Shown here piece by piece: positions 1-8,027 of a stretch of 64,000 bases of DNA (positions within the stretch are counted from its first letter, which is position 1; every line of letters starts with the position of its first letter). A model generated the notes under the pieces. It searched no databases, was not told where the DNA came from, and saw only the letters and a program-made list of their open reading frames with translations. The DNA comes from Bacteroidales bacterium. GTDB lineage: Bacteria > Bacteroidota > Bacteroidia > Bacteroidales > JAGOPY01. A program made the translations under genes and the position numbers. Location of the stretch: contig JAGOPY010000012.1 of assembly GCA_017991835.1 (NCBI GenBank), positions 38,183 to 102,182 on the forward strand, written 5' to 3'.

Positions 1-1
1 C

Positions 2-85
2 ATAACCGGAAGCATCATGAGCCTGATGGAAGGCATGCGCGGTCAATTATCCGGAGTTGAATATTCTCAAACCCTGCAAAAATGA
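2..85 (+). CDS. 3' end of an unidentified protein (partial)
   Basis: An open frame enters from the left edge and ends in TGA at 83-85, giving a 27-residue C-terminal tail that ends in SQTLQK. Its stop overlaps the ATG of the next gene in an ATGA arrangement, the same coupling used twice more in this operon, so it is probably a real co-transcribed gene cut by the window edge. Too little remains to name it. Confidence 0.5.
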   Translation: MTGSIMSLMEGMRGQLSGVEYSQTLQK

Positions 86-543
86 AAAAGCTCACATTCA
101 ATCCCGTCACTCTGGCTGTCAACAAGCTCAAAAGCATCAAATCGGATCCGGAAAAGGTCTGTTACGGGTTTGCTTTCGGCACCTTCATCAGCGCCACCCC
201 GTTCATCGGTTTCAAATGGCTGGTGGCACTTCCCATCGTGTGGCTGGCCAAATGGAACAAGACCGCCTGCATGATCGGTATCCTTCAGGTCAACTACCTT
301 ACCGGGCCGCTCTTTTACGCCCTGGCATACTTTGTCGGCAAATCGGTCCTTGGTTATGAGAATACGTTTGAATTGCCCGACCGGATGACATTCGGAGCGG
401 TAAAGGATATCTTTTTCGGTAATGCGGATGTGTTTGTATCCCTGCTTGCCGGCGGATTGCTCCTCAGCATTCCCATGACTCTCGGGGCTTTTTACCTGGC
501 CCGGTCGATATTTTACAGGAAATTAAATACTGTTATGTCATGA
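82..543 (+). CDS. DUF2062 domain membrane protein
   Basis: A 153-aa integral membrane protein. The DUF2062 pattern is visible: a KSDPEKVCYGFAFGTFIS segment, then a hydrophobic helix containing ATPFIGFKWLVALPIVW, the conserved LQVNYLTGPLFYALAYFVG region, and a last hydrophobic segment near residues 120-140. The family is a small inner-membrane domain of unknown biochemistry, often found with lipid or glycan enzymes. Start and stop both overlap neighbours by 4 bp, so translation is probably coupled to the partial gene before it and the SDR oxidoreductase after it. Family assignment is firm; function is unknown. Confidence 0.8.
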   Translation: MKKLTFNPVTLAVNKLKSIKSDPEKVCYGFAFGTFISATPFIGFKWLVALPIVWLAKWNKTACMIGILQVNYLTGPLFYALAYFVGKSVLGYENTFELPDRMTFGAVKDIFFGNADVFVSLLAGGLLLSIPMTLGAFYLARSIFYRKLNTVMS

Positions 544-1337
544 AAACACAGGAGACCTATACCCTGATTACCGGCGCCAGCATGGGGCTGGGGAGAGAAC
601 TGGCAACCGAGTGTGCCCGGAGGGGCCATAACCTGCTGCTGGTCGCACTGCCCGGCAGTGGCTTATGGGAATTGCGCGACGAACTGAAAAAGAACTTTCG
701 GCACCATGTCGAATGTTACGAATGCGATCTGAGCGATGAAGCGGAGCTGGAAAAGCTGGCTGCCCGGGTGACAGAGAACTATTCGGTCGACCGGCTGATC
801 AATAACGCCGGCGTCGGCGGAACGAAAAAGTTTGAAGATGCCTCTTCCGAATACCTCGACCTGATCATTCATCTGAATATCCGCGCCACTACCATGCTGA
901 CCCGCCTCTTGCTGCCGGAGCTGAAACGTCATCGTAAAGCATTGATCATGAATGTGTCAAGCCTTGCCGCATTCGGCCCGCTACCTTACAAGACGATATA
1001 TCCCGCATCTAAAGCATTTATCTATTCATTTTCAAGAGGATTAAGCAGGGAACTGCACGGTACCGGCGTCAGTGTCGTCGTCGTGGCTCCGGGCCCATTC
1101 ATTTCAAATGCTGATGTCGCTAAGCGTATCATGAAACAAAGCTTTATCGCCCGGCTGGGCGTCCTCTCTGCCCGGGAAATTACCCTGAAGGCGCTGAAAG
1201 GTGCCGAGAAAGGTCAGAACGTGATCATCCCCGGTATCTGGAACCGGTTAAACCGGTTGCTGATGCAACTGGTGCCTGAAGACATCCGCCTGAGCGTTCT
1301 GAGCAATGTACTGAAAAGAGAACTGCCGCTTAAATAA
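540..1337 (+). CDS. SDR-family NAD(P)-dependent oxidoreductase
   Basis: A 265-aa classical short-chain dehydrogenase/reductase of normal length. The cofactor loop TGASMGLG is at residues 11-18, NNAG at 88-91, and the catalytic set is Ser140/141, Tyr154 and Lys158 in YPASK. The rest follows the Rossmann pattern and the substrate loop after the PGP motif is typical of acyl- or steroid-like reductases, but the substrate cannot be read. It starts inside the DUF2062 stop codon and lies 9 bp before the CPBP gene. Pairing with an extended SDR (2054-3046) suggests a small lipid or ketone modification pathway; that is inference. Confidence 0.85.
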   Translation: MKTQETYTLITGASMGLGRELATECARRGHNLLLVALPGSGLWELRDELKKNFRHHVECYECDLSDEAELEKLAARVTENYSVDRLINNAGVGGTKKFEDASSEYLDLIIHLNIRATTMLTRLLLPELKRHRKALIMNVSSLAAFGPLPYKTIYPASKAFIYSFSRGLSRELHGTGVSVVVVAPGPFISNADVAKRIMKQSFIARLGVLSAREITLKALKGAEKGQNVIIPGIWNRLNRLLMQLVPEDIRLSVLSNVLKRELPLK

Positions 1338-1346
1338 ACATCTGCC

Positions 1347-2057
1347 ATGGAACCCGATACAATCAAAGCCGTTTATGCAATTCTGGCCACCGCAGCCGTT
1401 TCAGTTGCTTATTACTTTGTGCTTTACCGGATAGTTAAAATGAAGAAACCGGGAACCTGCAACGTGGCCATTGGATGTTACCTGCTAAGGAAATTCACCG
1501 GTTTCCTGTTGCTCGGCATTTTGCCTGTAGCCGTTGCCTGGTTCGTTTTCGGTCAAAGTCCGGCCGAATCAGGTTTCAGGGCCGGGACAACCGCTGCCTG
1601 GCTGCCTTATACAGCGCTTGTTGCACTTTTTCTGACTGTCATGAATTACTTCAATTCATCCAACATCCGGTTGCAAAAAGCCTATCCTGAGCTCCGGCTC
1701 GAAAACTGGGGTCCGGGCTCCGCCCTGGGCCTCGCCTTCGGGTGGATCCTGTACCTGGTGGGATATGAGATGCTTTTCAGGGGTTTGCTTCTGCATACCT
1801 GCCTGGAAGCATTCGGTTTGTGGCCAGCCATCCTGATCAATCTTTCATTGTACTTTATCCTTCATCTGCCTAAAGGGCTGAAAGAGTCGGTGGCAACGAT
1901 CCCTTTCGGGGCTGTTGTCATTTTCCTGACGGTCAAATCCGGCTCGGTTTTACCGGCGATTCTCCTTCATTCCATACAGGCTGTTTCATTTGAATTATTC
2001 TGTATTTACCGTAACCCCGAAATGAAATTCAACCAACTTAAAATTCATCAATTATGA
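1347..2057 (+). CDS. CPBP-family intramembrane metalloprotease-like protein
   Basis: A 236-aa polytopic membrane protein with about six hydrophobic segments. The CPBP/Abi signature is present in the C-terminal half: Glu141 and Arg145 in YEMLFRG, His173 in FILHLPKG, and the last conserved helix with ILLHSIQA. The first Glu of the usual EExxxR motif is Tyr140 here, so only one motif-1 acid remains. Family members act as Rce1-like CaaX proteases or bacteriocin self-immunity proteins. It is embedded in a lipid/oxidoreductase operon, so its substrate is unclear. Its stop overlaps the next ATG. Confidence 0.75.
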   Translation: MEPDTIKAVYAILATAAVSVAYYFVLYRIVKMKKPGTCNVAIGCYLLRKFTGFLLLGILPVAVAWFVFGQSPAESGFRAGTTAAWLPYTALVALFLTVMNYFNSSNIRLQKAYPELRLENWGPGSALGLAFGWILYLVGYEMLFRGLLLHTCLEAFGLWPAILINLSLYFILHLPKGLKESVATIPFGAVVIFLTVKSGSVLPAILLHSIQAVSFELFCIYRNPEMKFNQLKIHQL

Positions 2058-3046
2058 AATGCTTTATCACCGGTATATCCGGATTTATCGGCGCTTCCCT
2101 GGCTGAACAACTGACTGCAAACGGGCATTCTGTCAATGCCCTTGTCCGGAATCCTGAAAAAGTATCTACTGCTAATCATCCGGGCGTCAGGTATTTTAAG
2201 GGCGACCTGTTTGATAACCTGGTCCTGCTCCAGGCCATGGAGGGATGCGATACCGTCTTTCACCTGGCTGCCTTCGCCAAACCCTGGTCGAAAGATCCGG
2301 CCTATCCGCATCGCGTGAATGTCGAAGGAGCCGTTAATGTTTTTGAGGCCGCGTTTAAAGCCGGTGTCAAAAAGGTTGTTTTCACCTCTTCAGCCGCAAC
2401 AATGTCTCCTTCCGACGGCGACCTTTCTGTTGATGAAGATACTCAAAGGACTATCCCGTATTTCAATGCGTATGAAACGACAAAAGCAGAAGCAGAATCA
2501 AAAGCCAGGGAATACTGCGGAAGGGGTTTGCCCGTCATCATAGTGAATCCGTCAAGGGTGTACGGCCCGGGACCTTTAAATCCAAGCAATTCAACCACTA
2601 AAATGATGATTGGATATAAGTCGGGGAAATGGAGGATAATTCCGGGTGATGGTTCGAAAATCGGGAATTATGTATATATCGATGACGTGGTCCGCGGCCA
2701 TATTCTTGCCGCTGAAAAAGGGCGTGCAGGTGAACGGTATATCCTGGGCGGAGAGAATGTTACCTTCGATGACTTTTTCGGAATTCTGGCAAATGTATCC
2801 GGCAACAGGCGAAAAATGGTACATCTTCCCGTACCCGTTATGGCAGGTGTAGCCAGGGCCATGCAATGGCAGGCCCGGTTTACCGGCATTCCTCCGCTGA
2901 TCACAGAAGATTTTGTTCTTAAATATCTCAACGATTGGTGCTTGAGCAGCGCAAAAGCAGAACAGGAACTGGGTTACCACATAACTCCTCTGGCTCAGGG
3001 TGTCAGGAAGACACTGGAATGGGATTTCATGCAGAAGGTTGATTAG
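2054..3046 (+). CDS. Extended-SDR NAD-dependent epimerase/dehydratase
   Basis: A 330-aa extended SDR. The N-terminal nucleotide motif GxxGxxG is at Gly7/Gly10/Gly13, HLAA follows near residue 70, and the catalytic Tyr140-x3-Lys144 pair lies in AYETTKAE. The closest general type is the dihydroflavonol-4-reductase/3-beta-HSD-like group, not a sugar epimerase, judged from the VNVEGAVNVFEAA and VNPSRVYGPG blocks. It is the last gene of the plus-strand operon. Its TAG overlaps the stop of the convergent DUF2779 gene (TTAG), leaving no room for a separate terminator. The substrate is unknown. Confidence 0.82.
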   Translation: MKCFITGISGFIGASLAEQLTANGHSVNALVRNPEKVSTANHPGVRYFKGDLFDNLVLLQAMEGCDTVFHLAAFAKPWSKDPAYPHRVNVEGAVNVFEAAFKAGVKKVVFTSSAATMSPSDGDLSVDEDTQRTIPYFNAYETTKAEAESKAREYCGRGLPVIIVNPSRVYGPGPLNPSNSTTKMMIGYKSGKWRIIPGDGSKIGNYVYIDDVVRGHILAAEKGRAGERYILGGENVTFDDFFGILANVSGNRRKMVHLPVPVMAGVARAMQWQARFTGIPPLITEDFVLKYLNDWCLSSAKAEQELGYHITPLAQGVRKTLEWDFMQKVD

Positions 3047-4515
3047 ATCCTCCGCAAAACATTCAGGATCTCCACCATGGCCAGGGTATCCAGTTTACAG
3101 TATTCGAGCAGGTTGTTCCGGGTTTCTGTGATTTTCTCAGGGTTGGGTTCGGAATGCAGTGCCATAAAGGCATGGCTGGCCGATCCTCCGTCGGCTATGG
3201 CCAATCCTTCATAGCTGAATTGCGGTGCCAGGGCGGGAAGCACCTGCTTAATGGAATAAGAACCTTTCATTTCGGGGACGTAATAATACCGTTTCTGGAA
3301 GATGTCCATCAGGTCTTTAATTCGGGAGGTGAGTTTCGAAATTTGAAACTGGAAATTCGGGAACGTGGCGGCGATTTCGTTCAGCCTGGAGGCTTCGAAG
3401 GAGCGGTTGAAAACAAGGATATCGCCGGTAGGGTTTATATCTTCCACCAATTGGGAGATAAATGGGATCCGCGGGTCCGCTTTATCGGCCGGAGCCAGGA
3501 AATAGCGGTGTTGCGGCTGCGCGTCCGGTGAATCCAAAATATGCAGCGAATACTGAAAGACGATTTGCTGGTAAGGGTGGCTGTGATCGTATAACGGCAC
3601 CGCCGGCTGGAACGATTCGAAATCGAGGAAATGGAGCGGATAACTGAGGCCGGAGACAAAGCGGCCGATCGCTTTTTTGTCGATATGCGTCTCCCCTTTC
3701 AACTCCGCGATCACCTGTTGCCACTGGGCTACATTCAGCCTGAAATCCGAAGGAATATCTTCAAACTTCACGATCCCCTGGCGGTAAAGCTCCCATTTCT
3801 TATCGGCGCTCAGCCGGGAAATATTGAAGATGGAATAGTCGGGAATATGCTCCCAGCAATGCCCTTTGAAATCACAGTCGTACGGATCGCTGCAGTGAGG
3901 ACCGATGCCGGTTTCCGGTACCACGGGACATTTCAGCATGAAGAAGAAGTCTTCAACGGATTGTTCAATCTTATCCTGCCATTTCAGCACCGGTTCCAGT
4001 ACACTTATGGTTTTGAAGAGAGAACGGATATCAAGATCACCCTCTCTTTCGTAGCCTGTATCCAGCACAACCAGTGAAATATCGGAAACATGCAACCCGC
4101 TTTTTGTGATGACATAATACTGGAAAGCGGCGTCCAGCAGGTTCACCGGCTTTACCTGTGTGGAGCTCTTGATTTCGTATGCTTTCCATTTATCTCCATC
4201 CCTGACCAGGATATCGATAAAGCAATGCAGGTCATCAACAGCAAAACCGGCTTCATAGATAACCTCCGTGCCCTCTTCGATCAGTCTGCGCGTCAATGCA
4301 ATGCTTTGGGTGTACCTGTCGGGAACATAAAGGCCGGCATCGGTCCCTCCGGGGAAAAGCTGCTGTGCCAGTTTACCCACCTCGTGCCCCTGGCTGAAGA
4401 TGGCCTGCTGCATCGGGGAAATGGGATCCTTCAGATCGGGCCGGTTAAAGTGGAGATACAGCGATTTACGACACTGCGATCCGCGGAGAAAGGTCGATTT
4501 GGAAAGAGTTGGCAT
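3043..4515 (-). CDS. DUF2779 protein: Cas4-like nuclease domain plus DEDD exonuclease-like domain
   Basis: A 490-aa protein of the DUF2779 family. The N-terminal half resembles Cas4-type PD-(D/E)XK nucleases: Asp101, then Glu114-x-Lys116 in YEIKSS, with Cys15 and the Cys208/Cys214/Cys220 set (C-x5-C-x5-C) placed to hold an iron-sulfur cluster. The C-terminal half carries an RNase H-fold/DEDD exonuclease pattern with Asp298 and Glu300 in LDFESFQP, a FNRSFEASRL block, and a final YCKLDTLAM block. The family is widespread and functionally uncharacterised; nuclease activity is inferred from motifs. It is monocistronic here, with a MITE-like repeat 17 bp upstream of its start. Confidence 0.75.
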   Translation of the reverse strand: MPTLSKSTFLRGSQCRKSLYLHFNRPDLKDPISPMQQAIFSQGHEVGKLAQQLFPGGTDAGLYVPDRYTQSIALTRRLIEEGTEVIYEAGFAVDDLHCFIDILVRDGDKWKAYEIKSSTQVKPVNLLDAAFQYYVITKSGLHVSDISLVVLDTGYEREGDLDIRSLFKTISVLEPVLKWQDKIEQSVEDFFFMLKCPVVPETGIGPHCSDPYDCDFKGHCWEHIPDYSIFNISRLSADKKWELYRQGIVKFEDIPSDFRLNVAQWQQVIAELKGETHIDKKAIGRFVSGLSYPLHFLDFESFQPAVPLYDHSHPYQQIVFQYSLHILDSPDAQPQHRYFLAPADKADPRIPFISQLVEDINPTGDILVFNRSFEASRLNEIAATFPNFQFQISKLTSRIKDLMDIFQKRYYYVPEMKGSYSIKQVLPALAPQFSYEGLAIADGGSASHAFMALHSEPNPEKITETRNNLLEYCKLDTLAMVEILNVLRRI

Positions 4516-4531
4516 TGCGGTGGTTGATTTG

Positions 4532-4684
4532 GAGGATTTCTCAAAAGTCTTTTATTTAACCACAAAGTCGCACAAAGTACGTCACAAAGTCGCACAAAGT
4601 ATCTGATTATCTAATAATAAGCTTCGTGCGCCTTCGTGAAATCCTTGGTGTTCCTTTGTGGTTTATTACTTTTGATATAACCTC
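4532..4684. mobile_element. MITE-like repeat, copy A (153 bp)
   Basis: A 153-bp noncoding element with inverted ends. The left end reads GAGGATTTCTCAAAAGTC followed by TTTAACCACAAAG. The right end, on the other strand, reads GAGGTTATATCAAAAGTAAT followed by AACCACAAAGG. Inside are tandem GTCGCACAAAGT units and a GATTATCTAATAATA core. A second copy of nearly identical length lies at 47248-47401 in opposite orientation. No ORF is present. It fills the gap between the DUF2779 start and ppnP. Confidence 0.75.
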
Positions 4685-4698
4685 AGCAAGAACTCTCA

Positions 4699-4980
4699 TT
4701 ATTTGTATAAGCAAATATATGCTGCATCGGTAACGATCCGGAGCTGGAATTTCGAGTCCTTTGCCACGATGAATGTGTCAAAGGGTTTGTAATCCCTGAA
4801 TTCCGCTTCGCCCGGCAGCTTGACGGTCATCATGCCGGACACCACGGTCATATATTCTACCGTGGAGGTTCCGAATTCATACTCGCCCGGCGCCATAACG
4901 CCTAAAGTTGCAGGTCCGTCCGGGGTGGTAAAAGCGATCGATTTCACTTTTCCGTCGAAATATTCATTGACTTTGAACAT
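4699..4980 (-). CDS. ppnP: Pyrimidine/purine nucleoside phosphorylase
   Basis: A 93-aa single-domain cupin of the PpnP (YaiE, DUF1255) family, at its usual length. Recognisable blocks are [14 protein letters not shown] at the N-terminus, [20 protein letters not shown] in the middle and [14 protein letters not shown] near the end. Characterised members cleave several nucleosides with phosphate to give the base and ribose-1-phosphate in the cytosol. It stands alone, with a TAAATTTG -7 promoter motif on the minus strand at 5006-5013. Confidence 0.9.
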   Translation of the reverse strand: MFKVNEYFDGKVKSIAFTTPDGPATLGVMAPGEYEFGTSTVEYMTVVSGMMTVKLPGEAEFRDYKPFDTFIVAKDSKFQLRIVTDAAYICLYK

Positions 4981-5005
4981 GATATTTTGATTTTTGGTAA
5001 AAATA

Positions 5006-5013
5006 CAAATTTA
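5006..5013 (-). promoter_or_regulatory. Bacteroidota -7 promoter motif for ppnP
   Basis: On the minus strand this reads TAAATTTG, matching the Bacteroidota -7 consensus TAnnTTTG, 25 bp before the ppnP ATG. Confidence 0.5.
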
Positions 5014-5071
5014 TCCCTACAGACTGCACCACCGGGCTGTATTGCCCGAATCGACCGGTGCGAAATCCAAA

Positions 5072-6079
5072 TCAGGAATTCAGAGTTGATTTGAAGATAT
5101 GGCAGTAATGCCGGAGGGTCTCTTCGATGGGGATGAATTCAAAGTCAATCGCCTTCCTGATTTTGAGGTTCGAATATTCAAACTGCTGAACGGCTGTGTT
5201 GGCTGTTTCGCGGGTGATGAGCGGTTTTATGCCGGTTAAGGCCGATCGGATCTTCTCGAGCCTCCAGGCAAAACCGGAGAAAAATGGACTGACCGATATT
5301 GAGGGAGCCGGCCTTTCCAATTCCCTGGCCATCAGTGTAAACAGCGTTTTGTAATCAAGATTTACCGCATTCAGGATAAACCGTTCATTGCGGATATGGC
5401 TGTCGGTCAGAAGGATCATCGCCCGAACCACATCGCGAACATCGACAAAACCGTTTTTTCCGGGAGGATAAAACTTCAGGCCGTTCCAGACAGTGTTGAA
5501 CAGCCTCGAACTGCCCATTCCCGGACCAGCCACGCCGAGAATAATAGATGGATTGACGATCACCGCATCGAGACCTTCGGCGGTGCCGCGCCAGACCTCT
5601 CGTTCGGCGCCGTATTTGCTGACGGCATAAGCCGAATTATGTTTTGAGGTTTTCCATACCAGGCTTTCGTCGATCACATCGTTTTGATCTTCCGGCCGGC
5701 CCAGTGCGGCTATGGAGGAAACATGGCACAGCGTCGCGATCTTCTTCTCCAGCGCCGCGTTCACCACATTGGCTGTCCCTTCGGTATTGATCCGCATCAG
5801 CTTCTTCCGGTCCTTCGGAAGAAACGAAACCAGGGCGGCGCAGTGGTAAACGGTGTCGACCCCTGCCATCGCATCCTCCAGCGAATAAATATCGAGGATA
5901 TCGCCTTCAACCCATTCAATCTTACTAAAAAGGTCTTCCTGGTGAAGTTCAAATACCTTTCTGATCATGGTAATATCGCTGCCCGGCCTCTTCAATGCCC
6001 TGACCGACTGCCCCGACCGGACCAGCTCATATACCAGGTGGGATCCCACCAGGCCCGTTGCGCCTGTTACCAGTATCAT
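5072..6079 (-). CDS. Extended-SDR NAD-dependent epimerase/dehydratase
   Basis: A 335-aa extended SDR that begins [19 protein letters not shown], with the GxxGxxG cofactor motif in the first 15 residues. It has an acidic ENDGDI-like EGDILD block, a YHCAALVSF block, and the YAVSKYGAE catalytic Tyr-x3-Lys pair near residues 150-154. It resembles the dihydroflavonol-reductase/3-beta-HSD group. The start codon lies 47 bp from the divergent tyrS start, so the two share a promoter region. The AT-rich motif nearest the start leaves almost no leader, so the exact transcription start is unclear. Substrate unknown. Confidence 0.82.
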   Translation of the reverse strand: MILVTGATGLVGSHLVYELVRSGQSVRALKRPGSDITMIRKVFELHQEDLFSKIEWVEGDILDIYSLEDAMAGVDTVYHCAALVSFLPKDRKKLMRINTEGTANVVNAALEKKIATLCHVSSIAALGRPEDQNDVIDESLVWKTSKHNSAYAVSKYGAEREVWRGTAEGLDAVIVNPSIILGVAGPGMGSSRLFNTVWNGLKFYPPGKNGFVDVRDVVRAMILLTDSHIRNERFILNAVNLDYKTLFTLMARELERPAPSISVSPFFSGFAWRLEKIRSALTGIKPLITRETANTAVQQFEYSNLKIRKAIDFEFIPIEETLRHYCHIFKSTLNS

Positions 6080-6102
6080 GCGGCAAAATTAACGCTTTTT
6101 CC

Positions 6103-6110
6103 TACCTTTG
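6103..6110 (+). promoter_or_regulatory. -7 promoter motif for tyrS
   Basis: TACCTTTG matches TAnnTTTG and lies 16 bp before the tyrS ATG, implying a very short leader. Confidence 0.6.
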
Positions 6111-6126
6111 CATAAACTTTAGGCTT

Positions 6127-7404
6127 ATGAACTTTATCGAAGAACTCCGCTGGCGCGGGATGATCCACGACATGACGCCCGAAACGGAAGAACTGTTTAA
6201 AAAGGACGAAATGGTGGTTGGTTATGTGGGGATCGATCCGACGGCCGATTCGCTTCATATCGGCCACCTGGTGAGCATCATGATGCTGAAGCACCTGCAG
6301 CTTGCCGGCCATAAGCCGCTGGCGCTGGTCGGAGGGGCAACGGGCATGATCGGCGACCCGTCGGGGAAGTCGGAAGAAAGGAATCTGCTTAGCGAAGAGA
6401 TCATCCGCCATAACGAACATTGTATCAAAAGACAGCTTGAAAAGCTTCTCGAGTTCGGTAACAAGCCGAATGCCGCCGAAATGGTCAACAACTACGACTG
6501 GATGAAAGAGTTCACCTTCCTGGGTTTTATCCGCGATGTCGGCAAGCATATTACAGTCAACTATATGATGGCGAAGGATTCGGTAAAGAAGAGGCTCGAA
6601 ACAGGGATCTCGTTCACCGAATTCACCTACCAGCTCGTACAGGGATATGATTTTCTCTACCTCAACGAGCATAAGAACTGCAAACTGCAGATGGGCGGCT
6701 CCGACCAGTGGGGCAACATCACCACGGGCACCGAGCTGATCCGGCGCAAGAACGGCGGCGACGCCTATGCCCTCACCTGCCCGCTGATCACCAAAGCCGA
6801 CGGCGGCAAGTTCGGGAAGACCGAAACCGGCAACGTATGGCTCGATCCGGTGCGCACCTCCCCCTATAAATTCTACCAGTTCTGGCTGAATACTTCGGAT
6901 GAGGATGCGGAGAAGTATATCCGGATCTTTACTTTGTTTACGCGTGAAGAGATCGATGAAATGATCGCACGACACAAGGAAGCGCCGCACCAGCGCGAGT
7001 TGCAGAAAGCGCTGGCAAAGGACCTTACGGTGAGGGTGCATTCCGAAGCCGATTACCAGGCTGCAATCGATGCGTCGGCGATCCTGTTTGGCGCCGGCAC
7101 GACCGAAACATTGAAAGGCCTCTCCGAGGATCTTTTCCTCTCCGTTTTTGAAGGGGTTCCGCAAAGTGAAGTATCTAAAGTTAAACTCGAACAAGGCATC
7201 CCGCTCCTGGAGTTCCTGGCGGATGAGACAGGGATTTTCCCGTCCCGGGGCGAGGCGCGGCGGACGGTAAAAGAGAATGCGTTATCGATCAATAAAATGA
7301 AGGTTGTGGAGGATAAGATGGTTGGCGTGGGTGATCTTTTAAATGAAAAGTATATCCTTGTTCAGAAGGGGAAGAAGAATTATTTTCTTGTTGTAGCTGT
7401 TTGA
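6127..7404 (+). CDS. tyrS: Tyrosyl-tRNA synthetase
   Basis: A 425-aa class I aminoacyl-tRNA synthetase that charges tRNA-Tyr in the cytosol. The HIGH box is HIGH at residues 44-47 (ADSLHIGHL), the tyrosine-binding QGYDFLYL and [10 protein letters not shown] blocks follow, and the second signature appears as KFGKTETGN, the TyrS variant of KMSKS. The C-terminus carries the S4-type RNA-binding segment ([19 protein letters not shown]). I chose the ATG at 6127, just after a TACCTTTG promoter; an in-frame extension upstream would run through the promoter and lacks family similarity. Length is normal for bacterial TyrS. Confidence 0.97.
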   Translation: MNFIEELRWRGMIHDMTPETEELFKKDEMVVGYVGIDPTADSLHIGHLVSIMMLKHLQLAGHKPLALVGGATGMIGDPSGKSEERNLLSEEIIRHNEHCIKRQLEKLLEFGNKPNAAEMVNNYDWMKEFTFLGFIRDVGKHITVNYMMAKDSVKKRLETGISFTEFTYQLVQGYDFLYLNEHKNCKLQMGGSDQWGNITTGTELIRRKNGGDAYALTCPLITKADGGKFGKTETGNVWLDPVRTSPYKFYQFWLNTSDEDAEKYIRIFTLFTREEIDEMIARHKEAPHQRELQKALAKDLTVRVHSEADYQAAIDASAILFGAGTTETLKGLSEDLFLSVFEGVPQSEVSKVKLEQGIPLLEFLADETGIFPSRGEARRTVKENALSINKMKVVEDKMVGVGDLLNEKYILVQKGKKNYFLVVAV

Positions 7405-7786
7405 TTTTTAACTACATAGACACAACTTGTCCCGAAACCTCGGGATAGGGCACAATAGGTTACACATAGATCTGTTGTGCTTTCTATTGTGTTCAAAGAG
7501 TCTGTGTGTTGAATAGCGACGTCTCATACGGTGTGCCCTGGTAAAGGAAGAGATAAGGATTGAGACTCCATCTGCCCGAAATGAGATGGAGTCTCCTTTT
7601 AATGAGATGCCATCTCGATTTTGAGATGGAGTCTCCTTGCAATCGAGATGCCATCTCACTAAAACCAGATGGCGTCTCAAACCAAAAACTTGTTAACCGC
7701 CCTTGACTTCTTTGCCCTTTTGAATTACCTTTATGCAGTAAATCACACCGAGTCTATTTTTTATTAACCTGTTAATCCAACCATTT
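7405..7786. repeat. Intergenic region with alternating palindromic GAGATGGAGTCTC-type repeats
   Basis: No gene is seen here. Between about 7559 and 7680 there are at least six copies of a 12-14 bp unit alternating between GAGATGGAGTCTCC, its complement GGAGACTCCATCTC-like form, and GAGATGCCATCTC, spaced by short A/T-rich linkers. Consecutive copies can pair with each other, so the block could fold as nested hairpins. The short ORFs in this block are explained by the repeat. 7690-7786 is AT-rich and includes a weak TACCTTTA -7-like site at about 7727. Confidence 0.6.
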
Positions 7787-8013
7787 ATGAGAACAGTTAA
7801 TTTTTTATCAGTAATTGCACTCTTAATCCTGGACTTGACACTTTCAGTATCAATGATCTTAAAGGGACAACTTCTAAAGAGATCTCTCTTACAAGCAGTC
7901 AAAATCAGTTTGTACTAAGCACAGAAACTTTCATAAATGGTACTTATATATGTAAATTGGTAGTGAATTCTGACGTAAAGGCATCAACCAAATTTATCAT
8001 TAATCATCCTTAA
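7787..8013 (+). pseudogene. Decayed T9SS cargo gene: signal-peptide start joined out of frame to a sorting tail
   Basis: From 7801 to the TAA at 8011-8013 an open frame encodes 71 residues with no start codon. Its second half has the shape of a T9SS type A C-terminal sorting domain: NPGLDTFSINDLKG, then QFVLSTETFINGTYICKL, then STKFIINHP. In another frame, an ATG at 7787 begins a plausible signal peptide (MRTVNFLSVIALLILDL). The simplest reading is a secreted protein gene that lost its whole middle and its reading frame. It sits 14 bp upstream of an intact T9SS cargo gene. Confidence 0.55.
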
Positions 8014-8027
8014 TCTTGAGTTTGCCC

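Noticed and set aside
6084..6091. TAATTTTG on the minus strand as promoter for the epimerase at 5072-6079
   Set aside because: It lies 4 bp before the start codon, so the transcript would begin at or inside the coding region.
6076..7194. Long open frame (372 codons) on the strand opposite tyrS
   Set aside because: It lies entirely within tyrS, has no family motif or start context, and is explained as an antisense shadow of a GC-rich coding region.
7408..7680. 90-codon minus-strand frame across the GAGATGGAGTCTC repeats
   Set aside because: It is made of the palindromic repeats and has no protein-like composition.
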